DNA of 64,000 bases from NCBI GenBank assembly GCA_963756495.1, contig CAVWNS010000009.1:186001-250000 (forward strand). Direction: 5' to 3'. The position numbers were made by a program, and so were the translations under genes. Of this stretch, positions 1 through 8,355 are shown in pieces. Under the pieces are notes generated by a model. It searched no databases. It was given only the letters and a program-made list of their open reading frames with translations, and was not told the origin of the DNA. This DNA is from DATFDN01 sp963756495. GTDB lineage: Bacteria > Pseudomonadota > Alphaproteobacteria > Acetobacterales > Acetobacteraceae. Numbering within the stretch: the stretch's first letter is position 1; every line of letters begins with the position of its first letter.

Positions 1-350
1 AAGTCCTCGGGGGTGAACGGCTCGTTGCGCGCGAAGTCGTAGTAGAACCCGTCCTGAATCGGCGGGCCGATGGTGACCTGCGTGCCGGGATAGAGAGACT
101 GCACCGCTTCGGCGAGCACATGCGCGCAATCGTGGCGGAGCAGCTCCAGCGCCTCCGGATCGCGACGGGTCACGAACGTCACCGAGGCATCGTGGTCGAT
201 CGCGGTCGCCAGATCGACCATGCGACCATCCAGCTTCATGGCAACGGCGGCGCGCGCCAGGCCCGGCCCGATCGCCTCGGCCACCGTCGTGCCCGCCACC
301 GGCGCGTCGAAGCGGCGCACGGAACCATCGGGCAATGTGATCGCGGGCAT
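1..350 (-). CDS. thrS: Threonyl-tRNA synthetase, N-terminal part (runs off the window)
   Basis: Cytoplasmic class II synthetase that charges tRNA-Thr. About 116 N-terminal residues are present. The protein opens MPAITLPDGSVRRF, a typical TGS domain (residues about 1-60). It continues into the start of the second additional (editing) domain, where a HDCAHVLAEA stretch near residue 73 carries the HxxxH-type motif, followed by YPGTQVTIGPP and DGFYYDF, both strongly typical of ThrS. The ATG at 350 is the natural TGS start. The catalytic core and anticodon-binding domain lie to the left of base 1. The glycosyltransferase gene ends 36 bp upstream on the same strand. Identification is secure; only the 5' part can be seen. 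Confidence 0.95.
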   Translation of the reverse strand, partial: MPAITLPDGSVRRFDAPVAGTTVAEAIGPGLARAAVAMKLDGRMVDLATAIDHDASVTFVTRRDPEALELLRHDCAHVLAEAVQSLYPGTQVTIGPPIQDGFYYDFARNEPFTPED

Positions 351-386
351 GGGCAGCAGGCTCCTGGCTGAACCCTGTCTATGGCG

Positions 387-1529
387 TCAGGCAGGCGGCC
401 TCGCAAGCACTTCGCGATAGACGTCGAGCGTTGCTTTCTGCATGGCAGACGTGGTGCAGCGGGCGAGCACCGAAGCGCGCGCCCGCGCTCCCACCGCGCG
501 ACGCGACGTTTCCGGCAGGGCCAGAACGCGGTCGATGGCGGCCGCTAGCGCGCCGGGATCGCCGGGCGGCACGCGCCAGCCGGTCGCGCCGTCCTCGACC
601 GTCTCGACCGGTCCGCCGAGATCGGCGGCGATCACCGGCCGACCCATCGCCTGCGCCTCGATCACCACCCGCCCGAACGCCTCGGGTGCCGTCGAGGCGT
701 GCACCACCACGTCGGCGAGCAGCAGCGCGGCGGGCATGTCCCCGCAGGCGCCGGGCAGGTGCAGCCGATCGGCTAGGCCGAGCGCCGCCGCGCGTCGCCG
801 AAGCGCCTCGCCATAAGCGGCGCGCCCCTGATCGGAACCGACCAGCACGACGCGCACCTCGCGCCGGGCAAGTCGGGCCGCCGCGTCGATCAGGACCCGA
901 TGTCCCTTCCAGTCGGTCAGCCGGCCCGGCAGCATCACGACGGGCTGTCCGTCGTCCAGGCCCCAGGCAGCCCGCAAGCGCGCGACACGCTCCGGTCGGA
1001 CCGCGTCGGGATCGAACACCGCCGGGTCGATGCCGCGGGGGATGACGCGGATGCGCGCGGGATCGACCCCGTGCCGCTCCGCCACCAGCTCGGCGATGAA
1101 CCGGCTCGCCGCGATCACCACCTCGCCCTTCGCCATCACCGCGTTGTACTGGCGCTTAAGTGGCAGGTCCTCGCCATAGGCGCCGTGATAGGTCGTGATG
1201 AATCGGGCCCCTGCGCGGCGGGCGGCAAGCCAGGCCGACCAGGCCGGTGCGCGCGAACGGGCATGGACGATGTCCACCCCTTCGGCCCTGATCAGCCGCG
1301 CCAGCCGGCCCGCATTGCGCAGGATCGCCAGCGGGTTCCTGGCGGTCAGCGGCAGCGCGACATGGCGCCCGCCGGCCCGCTCCACCTCCGCAATCATGCG
1401 GCCTCCGGCGCTCGCGACCAGCGCGGTCCAGCCCGCCCGCGCGACCGCCTCGCTCATCTCCACCGTCCCCCGTTCCACGCCGCCGGTGACGAGGGACGGC
1501 AGCACTTGCAGGATCACCGGGCGGCGCAT
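387..1529 (-). CDS. GT4-family glycosyltransferase (GT-B fold)
   Basis: Transfers a sugar from a nucleotide-sugar donor, probably during LPS or polysaccharide assembly on the cytoplasmic face of the membrane. 380 aa from the ATG at 1529 (MRRPVILQVLPS); the open frame extends further upstream, but the hydrophobic first strand followed by a TGGVERG loop fits this start. N-terminal GT-B domain residues about 1-170 (IVHARSR, TTYHG), C-terminal donor domain with PGRLTDWKGH and the PEAFGRVVIEAQAMG stretch that holds the EX7E-type motif. Acceptor and sugar cannot be read from sequence. It lies just upstream of thrS and is divergent from the hydrolase at 1619. Confidence 0.88.
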   Translation of the reverse strand: MRRPVILQVLPSLVTGGVERGTVEMSEAVARAGWTALVASAGGRMIAEVERAGGRHVALPLTARNPLAILRNAGRLARLIRAEGVDIVHARSRAPAWSAWLAARRAGARFITTYHGAYGEDLPLKRQYNAVMAKGEVVIAASRFIAELVAERHGVDPARIRVIPRGIDPAVFDPDAVRPERVARLRAAWGLDDGQPVVMLPGRLTDWKGHRVLIDAAARLARREVRVVLVGSDQGRAAYGEALRRRAAALGLADRLHLPGACGDMPAALLLADVVVHASTAPEAFGRVVIEAQAMGRPVIAADLGGPVETVEDGATGWRVPPGDPGALAAAIDRVLALPETSRRAVGARARASVLARCTTSAMQKATLDVYREVLARPPA

Positions 1530-1618
1530 GGGGTGGTCGCTGCCGTGACACGGGTTGCGGCCGGACCCGTCGCAAGGGCAGGATCGCGCGTGCAATGCGG
1601 TCGCGACGGGGCTGAACC

Positions 1619-2374
1619 ATGGGGTCTGAAACGCGGATCGATCGCGGCGACGGCATCGAGCTTGCCTACGCCAAGCAGCCTGGAGCCCCGCCCACCGTCG
1701 TCTTCCTGCCCGGCTTCCGCAGCGACATGACCGGCGACAAGGCCCGCCACCTCGCGCAGTTCTGCGCCGCGCACGGCCACGCCATGTTGCGCCTGGACTA
1801 TTCGGGACACGGAGCCAGCCTGGGGCGGTTCGAGGATGGCGGCATCGGACGCTGGACGGAGGACGCGCTCGTCCTGATCGACCGGCTCACGGAGGGCCCG
1901 CTGGTGCTGATCGGCTCGTCCATGGGCGGCTGGATCGCGTTGCTCGCGGCAATCGCGCGGACGGCGCGCATCGCCGCGCTGGTCGGAATCGCTGCCGCGC
2001 CTGATTTCACCGAGCGCCTGATGTGGCAGGCGATGGCCCCGCCCGAGCGCGAAACCCTGCTGCGGACCGGGGTGCTGATGGTGCCGAGCCAGTATGGCGA
2101 CCCCTACCCCATCACCCACCAGCTGATCGAGGACGGGCGCGCGCATCTGATGCTGGACCGGCCGATCGCGCTCGATTGCCCGGTGCGCCTGCTGCACGGC
2201 CAGCGCGATCCGGACGTGCCCTGGGAGACGGCGCTGCGCATCGCCGAGCGCGTGAGCAGCGAGGACGTGCAGGTCCTTGTCGTGAAGGATGGCGACCATC
2301 GGCTGTCCCGCCCGCAGGACCTGGCGCTGCTAAAAAGAACCCTGACCCCGCTCCTCGCCCAAGATGGCGCGTAG
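1619..2374 (+). CDS. Alpha/beta hydrolase (ABHD10/palmitoyl-thioesterase-like)
   Basis: 251 aa, cytoplasmic, no signal peptide. Classical alpha/beta hydrolase layout: strand plus oxyanion region VVFLPGFRSDMTG (about 27-39), LDYSGHGAS, nucleophile elbow GSSMGG with Ser101, acid in GQRDPDVPW (Asp197 or Asp199), and His227 in KDGDHRLSRP. The compact form without a lid insertion and the GFRSDMTG signature resemble the family annotated as alpha/beta hydrolase or mycophenolic-acid acyl-glucuronide esterase homologues. The natural substrate is unknown; an ester or thioester is inferred. Its last 45 bp overlap the end of the convergent epimerase gene. Confidence 0.88.
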   Translation: MGSETRIDRGDGIELAYAKQPGAPPTVVFLPGFRSDMTGDKARHLAQFCAAHGHAMLRLDYSGHGASLGRFEDGGIGRWTEDALVLIDRLTEGPLVLIGSSMGGWIALLAAIARTARIAALVGIAAAPDFTERLMWQAMAPPERETLLRTGVLMVPSQYGDPYPITHQLIEDGRAHLMLDRPIALDCPVRLLHGQRDPDVPWETALRIAERVSSEDVQVLVVKDGDHRLSRPQDLALLKRTLTPLLAQDGA

Positions 2375-3190
2375 CCCCTCGCGGTAGCTGCGATAGCACC
2401 ATCCGATCCCGAGCGCGGCCTGGGTCGCGCGGCTGCTCACCTTGCGGTTCTCCGCCCAAAAGCTGCGCGCCATCGGGCTCATCGTCGTCCACGCCGCCTC
2501 GAACGCCGTCTCGGGGGGCGGCGGCACGTCAAGCAGGCGCGCGGCTTCGGCGATCACGGTCGCGCTCTCGGCCGGCTCATCGTCTGAGAGGTTCAGGATG
2601 CGCGTCCCCGGCCCACGCTCTTGGCGCATTGCGGCCTGGACGGCGGCAACGATGTCGTCACGATGGATGCGGCCGAAGGCGTGCCCCGGCTTCACGACGC
2701 ACCGGGCGCGACCGGCCCGGAGATCGTCCAACACGGAACGGGCGGGGCCGTAGATGCCAGCGAGCCGGAAGATGTCCACGCTCACCCCATCGGACAGGCG
2801 CGCCCACGCCGCCTCGGCCGCGATTCGACGGCGGGCCCGGTCCGAGCCGGGCGCGGGTGGCGTGGATTCGTCAACCCAGCCGCCGGCCCGGTCGCCATAG
2901 ACCCCCGTGGTGGAAAGATAGCCGACCCACCGCAACGCCCGCGCCAGGGCCAGCACGGGCGCACCCAGCAACGCGAGCAAGGGATCTCCGCTCTCGCCCG
3001 GCGGCGCCGTGACCAGCAGATGCGTCGCCTCCGCAAGGGCGTCGCCGGCGCACTCAGGCCGGATGCACGCGATCCCGGGCGCAAGAGCGAGCTGGGCCCG
3101 CGCGGTCCCGGTCACCTGCCCGCCTCCCCGTGCGGCCGCCGTGGCGACCGCGCGACCGACATAGCCAAGTCCGAAGATCAGCAGGCGCAT
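2330..3190 (-). CDS. YeeZ-like NAD(P)-dependent epimerase/reductase (extended SDR)
   Basis: 286 aa. N-terminal Rossmann motif GLGYVGRA (residues 7-14), followed by a GYLSTTGVYGDRAG segment and FRLAGIYGP typical of the extended-SDR epimerase family, and GRIHRDDIVAA (about 196-206). This GLGYVG form is typical of YeeZ-type proteins, whose substrate is not established. It may act on a nucleotide sugar, which would fit the glycosyltransferases nearby, but that is inference. The 3' end overlaps the hydrolase gene tail to tail. A strong hairpin separates it from hsp20 upstream. Confidence 0.85.
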   Translation of the reverse strand: MRLLIFGLGYVGRAVATAAARGGGQVTGTARAQLALAPGIACIRPECAGDALAEATHLLVTAPPGESGDPLLALLGAPVLALARALRWVGYLSTTGVYGDRAGGWVDESTPPAPGSDRARRRIAAEAAWARLSDGVSVDIFRLAGIYGPARSVLDDLRAGRARCVVKPGHAFGRIHRDDIVAAVQAAMRQERGPGTRILNLSDDEPAESATVIAEAARLLDVPPPPETAFEAAWTTMSPMARSFWAENRKVSSRATQAALGIGWCYRSYREGLRAILGEERGQGSF

Positions 3191-3213
3191 CGCACAAACC
3201 CCCGTACGCGAGA

Positions 3214-3237
3214 AAGGGGCCGGATGACCGGCCCCTT
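3214..3237 (-). terminator. Strong hairpin after hsp20
   Basis: Perfect 10-bp inverted repeat (AAGGGGCCGG, loop of 4, CCGGCCCCTT). It sits between the hsp20 stop at 3260 and the epimerase start at 3190. Read on the minus strand it is followed by TTTCTC, so it may be an intrinsic terminator for hsp20, though the T tract is weak. Confidence 0.6.
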
Positions 3238-3259
3238 CACATGACGCCCCTTCCGAGTG

Positions 3260-3748
3260 TCAGGCGGCCTTCACCGCCTCGGTCGGCTGGTCGTTGGCAA
3301 TCTGCGTCGCCTGCTGAGAGGTCGCTTCCGCGGCGCTGCCGATCGCGATGCGGCGCGGCTTCAGCGCCTCCGGCACGACCCGCTTCAGCCCGACATGCAG
3401 GAGCCCGTTCTGCAGGTCCGCGCCCTCGACCACGATATGGTCGGCCAGCACGAACCGGCGCTCGAAGGCGCGGCCCGCGATGCCGCGGTACAGCAGTTCG
3501 GACTTCTGGCCCTCCTGCCCGACGCGGCCGGAGATCAGCAGCGTGTTCTCCTTGACGACGAGATCGAGGTCCTCGGGGCGGAAGCCGGCCACCGCCATGG
3601 TCAGGCGATAAGTATCGTCACCGGTCCGCTCGATATTGTAGGGGGGATAGCTCGGCGCCTCTGTCGACGCAGCGGTATCAACCAGGCGAGCAAGCCGGTC
3701 GAAGCCGATAGCGGTGCGGAACAATGGGCCAAAATCGTACGTAGTCAT
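3260..3748 (-). CDS. Small heat-shock protein (Hsp20/IbpA class A)
   Basis: ATP-independent holdase that binds unfolding proteins in the cytoplasm. 162 aa from the ATG at 3748 (MTTYDFGPLFRTAIGFDR); this start is preferred over the upstream ATG at 3772 because an AGGAGG Shine-Dalgarno lies correctly spaced before it. The opening resembles IbpA. Alpha-crystallin domain residues about 30-135 with YNIERTGDDTYRLTMAVAGF, ENTLLISGR and the GIAGRAFERRFVLADH segment. The C-terminal tail has an IAI-like anchor (RRIAI). The 5' leader folds as a ROSE thermometer behind a probable RpoH promoter. Confidence 0.95.
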   Translation of the reverse strand: MTTYDFGPLFRTAIGFDRLARLVDTAASTEAPSYPPYNIERTGDDTYRLTMAVAGFRPEDLDLVVKENTLLISGRVGQEGQKSELLYRGIAGRAFERRFVLADHIVVEGADLQNGLLHVGLKRVVPEALKPRRIAIGSAAEATSQQATQIANDQPTEAVKAA

Positions 3749-3845
3749 TAGGGAAACCTCCTGCGATAGCAAGGTTTTTTCAACTGGAACTGCCCGGCGG
3801 GCCGGTCCCGTTCACGCTTCAGGACCCCGAAGGCGTCCTGAACGA
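3749..3845 (-). promoter_or_regulatory. ROSE-type RNA thermometer in the hsp20 leader
   Basis: The minus-strand leader ends in CCUUGCU-AUCGC-AGGAGG (3757-3774). Here CCUUGCU pairs with the AGGAGG ribosome-binding site, leaving one unpaired G, which is the hallmark of ROSE elements in alphaproteobacterial small heat-shock genes. An upstream hairpin is formed by TTCAGGAC and GTCCTGAA arms (3818-3825 with 3835-3842), and a GC-rich GCCCGCCGGGC stem lies between them. Melting of the last hairpin on warming would free the Shine-Dalgarno. The structure is read by eye, not computed. Confidence 0.8.
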
Positions 3846-3850
3846 TCAAG

Positions 3851-3878
3851 ATGTAGCCACCGCGCCGCCCGGTTCAAG
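3851..3878 (-). promoter_or_regulatory. Candidate heat-shock (RpoH) promoter for hsp20
   Basis: On the minus strand CTTGAA (3873-3878) is separated by 16 bp from CTACAT (3851-3856). The -35 matches the CTTGAA used by RpoH; the -10 is only a partial match. It ends just before the ROSE leader, which is the expected place. Confidence 0.5.
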
Positions 3879-3902
3879 GGGCGGGATGCGCGGGCGAAAA
3901 GC

Positions 3903-4127
3903 CTATGTTTTCAGTCCCAGTCCGGCGAACTTCTTGTTGAACTTCGCCACCTGCCCGCCAGTGTCGATGATCCGCTGCTGGCCGGTCCAGGCCGGGTGCG
4001 ACTTTGGGTCGATGTCCAGGCGCAATGTGTCGCCGGGCTTGCCCCAGCAGGTCCGGGTGGTGAACTGCGCGCCGTCGGTCATTACGACCGTGATCTCGTG
4101 ATACTCGGGATGGATGCCGGACTTCAT
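3903..4127 (-). CDS. rpmE: Large-subunit ribosomal protein bL31
   Basis: 74 aa, MKSGIHPEYHEITVVMTDG then TTRTCWGKPGDTLRLDIDPKSHPAWTG and FNKKFAGLG at the C-terminus, a clear bL31. Only one cysteine is present, so this is the zinc-free form common in alphaproteobacteria rather than the CxxC zinc-ribbon form. The start at 4127 gives the expected length; the open frame continues upstream but adds non-conserved residues. Same strand as hsp20 but with its own spacing. Confidence 0.95.
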   Translation of the reverse strand: MKSGIHPEYHEITVVMTDGAQFTTRTCWGKPGDTLRLDIDPKSHPAWTGQQRIIDTGGQVAKFNKKFAGLGLKT

Positions 4128-4226
4128 GGGCTGCTCCTGTGCAGGGCGGGGACGATGCCGACCGGCCCCGCGCGGCGCGGTTTCTAGCGCCCCCGGCAGC
4201 CCTTGCAAAGTGGCGGACGCGCCTGC

Positions 4227-4718
4227 CTATGGCCGCCTCCCGGCGCCCCCGCGGCCCCGCTCGGAGATGGAGCGGAACAACTCGTCGGCAGTCTGCTGTT
4301 GCTCGGGCGATAGCGCGCCATAGAGCTGCTGGAATGCGGGCACCAGCCGCTGCATGTCTTGCGCCTGCTGCATCTGGAGATCGGCAAAGGATTGCAGGTT
4401 CTGCACCGCCGTCATTGTGGGGACCTGGGCGGCGCGCTGGCGGAATGCCCCATCGAGCGCAGCGGCATTCTGCATCGAGCTCTGCTCGAACTGGTCCCAG
4501 GCGCCTTGCTGAGCCGGGGTGATCCGCAACTGCTCATGCAACCGCGCGAGCCGTTGGCGGACCATCTGCTCCATGCCCATGCCGGGCATCCTGCCCGCCT
4601 GCGGAGCGGTCTGGTCCGGGGCCGTTTGGGCCACGGCGGGCAAGGTCCCCGCACAGGCGATCAGGGCCGAAATGGCGAGCGTCCGCACGGCCCGGGAAGA
4701 AAAACTGATACGCCTCAT
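4227..4718 (-). CDS. Spy/CpxP-like periplasmic protein (LTxxQ family)
   Basis: 163 aa. N-terminal signal peptide (residues about 1-30: Arg-rich start, hydrophobic ALIACAGTLPAVA, AVAQ cleavage context). The mature part is helical and rich in Gln and Met, with paired LTxxQ-like motifs: ITPAQQGAWDQF near residue 66 and LSPEQQQTADELF near residue 137. This is the pattern of the Spy/CpxP superfamily of periplasmic chaperones and envelope- or metal-stress sensors. No two-component genes adjoin it. Role inferred from family. Confidence 0.75.
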   Translation of the reverse strand: MRRISFSSRAVRTLAISALIACAGTLPAVAQTAPDQTAPQAGRMPGMGMEQMVRQRLARLHEQLRITPAQQGAWDQFEQSSMQNAAALDGAFRQRAAQVPTMTAVQNLQSFADLQMQQAQDMQRLVPAFQQLYGALSPEQQQTADELFRSISERGRGGAGRRP

Positions 4719-4866
4719 CGCTGTCTACCTCTGCTGATCCGCGAACGCCTGACTGGCGCGGAACTGTGGGTGGGGTGTGGCTGGCCGGCTTGGTTTGAAA
4801 TCCCCTGCGACCGGTTGCCGCGCCGAGACCGCGCTTCTAGCGTCTGGCTGACCAGGAGGGGAACCC

Positions 4867-5619
4867 ATGCGCCTGCAAGGCAAGATCGCGATCGTGACGG
4901 GTGCCGCGAGCGGCTTCGGCGAGGGCATCGCCCGACGCGTCGCCGCCGAGGGCGCCGCGCTCGTGGCGGCGGACGTGAACCTGGACGGGGCGCGCCGCCT
5001 TGCCGAGGAGATCGGCGGCGGAGCGGTCGCGGTGGGAGGCGACGTCAGCCGGGGTGCCGATGTCCAGGCGATCGTGGAGGCGGCGATGCAGTCATTCGGC
5101 GGGCTGGACGTGGTCGTCAACAACGCCGGCACCACGCACCGTAACCGGCCGATGCAGGAGGTGGACGAGGCAACGTTCGATCGGATCTACGCGGTCAACG
5201 TGAAGTCGATTTACTGGATGGCGCAGTTCGCCCTGCCCGTGCTGCGTCGCCAAGGACGCGGCGGGTCGATCATCAACATCGGCAGCACTGCCGGCATCAG
5301 CCCGCGCCCGGGCCTCGTCTGGTACAACGGCACCAAGGGCGCGGTGAACACAATAACTAAGGCGATGGCGCTCGAACTCGCCCCGGAGAACATCCGGGTC
5401 AACTCGATCTGTCCGGTGATCGGCGCCACCGGCCTGGTCGCGGAGTTCATGGGCGGGGAGGACACGCCGGCGCTGCGCGAACGCTTTCTCGCCAGTATCC
5501 CGCTTGGGCGCATGAGCACGCCCGCCGACATCGCCAATGCGTGCGTCTGGCTGGCCGAGGACGCGTCAAGCTTCATCACCGGCGTGCTGCTGCCGGTGGA
5601 CGGCGGCCGCACCGCCTGA
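4867..5619 (+). CDS. SDR-family oxidoreductase
   Basis: 250 aa classical short-chain dehydrogenase. Cofactor motif TGAASGFGEG (11-20), NNAG (about 89-92), catalytic Ser in NIGSTAG, Tyr-Lys pair in WYNGTKGAV (YxxxK, about 155-159), and a C-terminal FITGVLLPVDGGRTA. An acidic residue after the second strand (AADVN) suggests NAD preference. A clear GGAGGGGAA ribosome-binding region precedes the ATG. Substrate unknown; this subgroup resembles the 3-oxoacyl-ACP-reductase/glucose-dehydrogenase-like SDRs. Only 9 bp separate it from pdxY, so the two are probably co-transcribed. Confidence 0.9.
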   Translation: MRLQGKIAIVTGAASGFGEGIARRVAAEGAALVAADVNLDGARRLAEEIGGGAVAVGGDVSRGADVQAIVEAAMQSFGGLDVVVNNAGTTHRNRPMQEVDEATFDRIYAVNVKSIYWMAQFALPVLRRQGRGGSIINIGSTAGISPRPGLVWYNGTKGAVNTITKAMALELAPENIRVNSICPVIGATGLVAEFMGGEDTPALRERFLASIPLGRMSTPADIANACVWLAEDASSFITGVLLPVDGGRTA

Positions 5620-5628
5620 ACCCGCGCC

Positions 5629-6489
5629 GTGAACATCCTCTCGATCCAGTCCTGGGTCGCGTACGGGCATGTCGGCAACGCCGCCGCCGTGTTCCCGCTG
5701 CAACGGCTGGGTGCCGAGGTCTGGGCCGTCAACACCGTCCAGTTCTCCAACCATCCCGGCTACGGCGTGTGGACGGGCGAGGTCTTCACCGGCGCGACGG
5801 TGAGCGCCCTGATCGATGGCATCGCGGCGCGCGGCGCCCTGCCCCGCTGTGACGCCGTGCTGTCGGGCTATATGGGCAGCCCGGACATCGGCGCGGCAAT
5901 TCTGGATGCCGTCGCGCGCGTGCGCGCCTCCAATCCGGGCGCGCTGTACTGCTGCGACCCGGTCATCGGCGACGACGGCCCCGGAGTCTATGTGCGTCCC
6001 GGCATCCCCGAGCTGCTGCGCGACCGCGCGCTGCGGGAAGCCGACATCGCGACGCCCAACCGCTTCGAGCTGGAGTGGCTGACCGGCGCTCCTTGCGCCA
6101 CGCTCGACGGCGCACAGAGGGCCGCCATCAACCTGGCCGGCCGCATGCGTCCGCAGGGCCCGCGCAGCGTGCTCGTCACCAGCCTGCGGACGGACGCGAC
6201 CCCGGCGGGGTGCATCGACATGCTGGCGAGCGAGGGCGGCCGGTTCCACCTGCTCCGCACGCCCGAGCTGCCCGTCAGCGTCAACGGCGCGGGCGACCTG
6301 CTCGCGGCGCTGTTCCTGTTTCACCGGCACAGGACGGGCAGCGCCGCCGAGGCGCTGGGGCGGGCGGCCTCGTCCCTCTTCGGCGTGCTGCGTCGGACGG
6401 CCGAGGCAGGCTCGCGCGAGCTTCTCGTGGTCGCGGGACAGAACGAATTCGTCACGCCGAGCGAGCGGTTTTCCGTGACTTCCTGCTGA
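5629..6489 (+). CDS. pdxY: Pyridoxal kinase
   Basis: ATP-dependent phosphorylation of pyridoxal in the vitamin B6 salvage pathway. 286 aa from a GTG start 9 bp after the SDR stop. The N-terminus NILSIQSWVAYGHVGNAAAVFPLQRLG is the diagnostic PdxK/PdxY opening (usually QSHVVYGHVGN; here Trp replaces His). Further matches are NTVQFSNHPGYG, YCCDPVIGD, TPNRFELEWL and the ribokinase-type NGAGDLLAALFL, whose Asp is the catalytic base. Length matches the family. Confidence 0.93.
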   Translation: MNILSIQSWVAYGHVGNAAAVFPLQRLGAEVWAVNTVQFSNHPGYGVWTGEVFTGATVSALIDGIAARGALPRCDAVLSGYMGSPDIGAAILDAVARVRASNPGALYCCDPVIGDDGPGVYVRPGIPELLRDRALREADIATPNRFELEWLTGAPCATLDGAQRAAINLAGRMRPQGPRSVLVTSLRTDATPAGCIDMLASEGGRFHLLRTPELPVSVNGAGDLLAALFLFHRHRTGSAAEALGRAASSLFGVLRRTAEAGSRELLVVAGQNEFVTPSERFSVTSC

Positions 6490-6567
6490 GCCGGGCGGTT
6501 CTTCGCCTCCTTGCTGCCACACGACGGTGCGAGACTGTTTTTCAAAGTGGGGCAGCGGGCAGAGCCG

Positions 6568-8337
6568 ATGCAATTCCTGAGGGTGTACATGCGGGCTCTG
6601 CGCCTACTCGGGCCCGACCTGAAGGTCGCCGCCCTGCTCTGCGTAGGCAGCGTGATGGTGGCCGGGCTGCAATTCCTTGACCCCGTCCTGTTCGGTCACG
6701 TGATCGGATTGCTGGCCGATTCCGACCAGCTCCGCAAAGACGTTCTCTGGCAGCAGGCGACAGTCCTGCTCAGCATCTGGGCCGGCGTCGGGGTGGCGGG
6801 TATTGCCTCGAACATGGCGACCGCCTTGCAGGCCGAGCGACTGGCCCATCGCAACCGTATCGCGGCGATTGGTCGCTACTACAGCCACGTGCTGGGCCTG
6901 CCGCTGTCGTTTCACGGAGACATCCACTCGGGCCGTCTGATGAAGGTGATGATCTCCGGCACCGACGGGCTGTTCGCGATATGGCTGGTGTTCTTCCGTG
7001 ACCAGCTCGCGACCATTGCCTCGGTCGTGGTGCTCCTGCCGCTGACCCTGATCATGAACTGGCGGCTTTCGATCTGCCTGATCGTGCTGGTGATCGTCTT
7101 CGTCTCGGTGACCACGTTCGTCGTCAGCCGCACGCAGGCCGGCCAGCGCAGGGCCGAAGGAGCCAACTCACGGCTGGCTGGGACTGTGTCGGACGCGCTC
7201 GGCAATATCATGATTGTGCAGTCCTTCACCCGGCTGGCCGCCGAGCGGCGGCTGTTCGGCGACATCGCCCAGCAGGTGATCGCGCATACTTTTCCGGTGC
7301 TGAACTGGTGGGCGGTGGTCAACGTGCTCACCCGTGGCGCCAGCACGCTCGCCGTCATCTCGATCGTCGTCGTCGGCACCCTCCTGCACCTGGCGGGCCA
7401 GGCCGAGGTTTCGGACGTGGTCAGCTTCATGGGCTTCGCCACGCTGCTGATCAGCCGCCTGGAGGCGGCGGTGAACTTCACCGCGAACATGTTCTTCCGA
7501 GCGCCGGCGCTGGAGGAGTTCTTCTCCGTGCTGGATGCGCAAAGCTCGGTGCCGGAGGCGGCGGGCGCACGGCGGCTGGATGCCCCGCACGGCGAGGTGG
7601 TGTTCGGCTCCGTGTCCTTCGCCTATCCGGGTGGACAGAGCGTGCTGACCGACGTCGATTTCACCGCCCGGCCGGGTACCGCCGTGGCGCTGGTCGGGCA
7701 CACCGGAGCGGGCAAATCGACCGTCATGGCGCTGCTCCAGCGTCTATGGGACCCCACCGAGGGGCGCATCCTGATCGATGGCCAGGACCTCCGGGACATC
7801 ACCTTGGAAAGCCTGCGCGCCGCTATCGGCGTGGTGTTCCAGGAAAGCATGCTGTTCAACCGCTCGATCCGCGACAACCTGCTGGTCGGCCGGCCCGACG
7901 CGACGCAGGAGGAAATAGAGTACGCGTGCAGGCTGGCCGACGCGCATGAGTTCATCCTGCGCCAGCCGCGCGGATACGATACCTTGATTGGCGAGCGCGG
8001 CTCCACCTTGTCGGGTGGGCAGCGCCAGCGCCTGGCGATCGCGCGCGCGCTGCTCAAGGACCCGCCGATCCTGATTCTGGACGAGGCGACCAGCGCACTG
8101 GACGCCGCCACCGAGGCCCGCGTCAGCCGCGCGCTGCGCAATCTGATGCACGGCCGCACCACGTTCGTCATCGCGCACCGGCTGTCCACGGTGCGCGACG
8201 CCGACGAGATCCTGGTGTTCGACGCCGGCCGGATCGTCGAGCGCGGCAGCTTCGACGCGTTGCTGGCGAAGGGCGGGGTCTTCGCCGAGCTGGTCCGTAC
8301 TCAACTCGCCGCCGCTCCGGTGCTGGCGGCCGCGTAA
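6568..8337 (+). CDS. NdvA/ChvA-like glucan ABC exporter (fused permease-ATPase)
   Basis: 589 aa half-transporter. The start at 6568 (MQFLRVYMRALRLLGPD) aligns with the NdvA/ChvA opening; an upstream ATG at 6511 would add an unconserved stretch. Six TM helices over residues about 20-300, then an ATPase with Walker A GHTGAGKST, Q-loop FQESMLFN, signature LSGGQRQR, Walker B ILILDEAT and a switch His in IAHRLSTV. NdvA homologues export cyclic beta-1,2-glucan to the periplasm as homodimers. No NdvB glucan synthase gene is in the window, so the substrate is inferred. Family placement is good. Confidence 0.88.
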   Translation: MQFLRVYMRALRLLGPDLKVAALLCVGSVMVAGLQFLDPVLFGHVIGLLADSDQLRKDVLWQQATVLLSIWAGVGVAGIASNMATALQAERLAHRNRIAAIGRYYSHVLGLPLSFHGDIHSGRLMKVMISGTDGLFAIWLVFFRDQLATIASVVVLLPLTLIMNWRLSICLIVLVIVFVSVTTFVVSRTQAGQRRAEGANSRLAGTVSDALGNIMIVQSFTRLAAERRLFGDIAQQVIAHTFPVLNWWAVVNVLTRGASTLAVISIVVVGTLLHLAGQAEVSDVVSFMGFATLLISRLEAAVNFTANMFFRAPALEEFFSVLDAQSSVPEAAGARRLDAPHGEVVFGSVSFAYPGGQSVLTDVDFTARPGTAVALVGHTGAGKSTVMALLQRLWDPTEGRILIDGQDLRDITLESLRAAIGVVFQESMLFNRSIRDNLLVGRPDATQEEIEYACRLADAHEFILRQPRGYDTLIGERGSTLSGGQRQRLAIARALLKDPPILILDEATSALDAATEARVSRALRNLMHGRTTFVIAHRLSTVRDADEILVFDAGRIVERGSFDALLAKGGVFAELVRTQLAAAPVLAAA

Positions 8338-8355
8338 TCGTGCTCGGGCGGCGGA

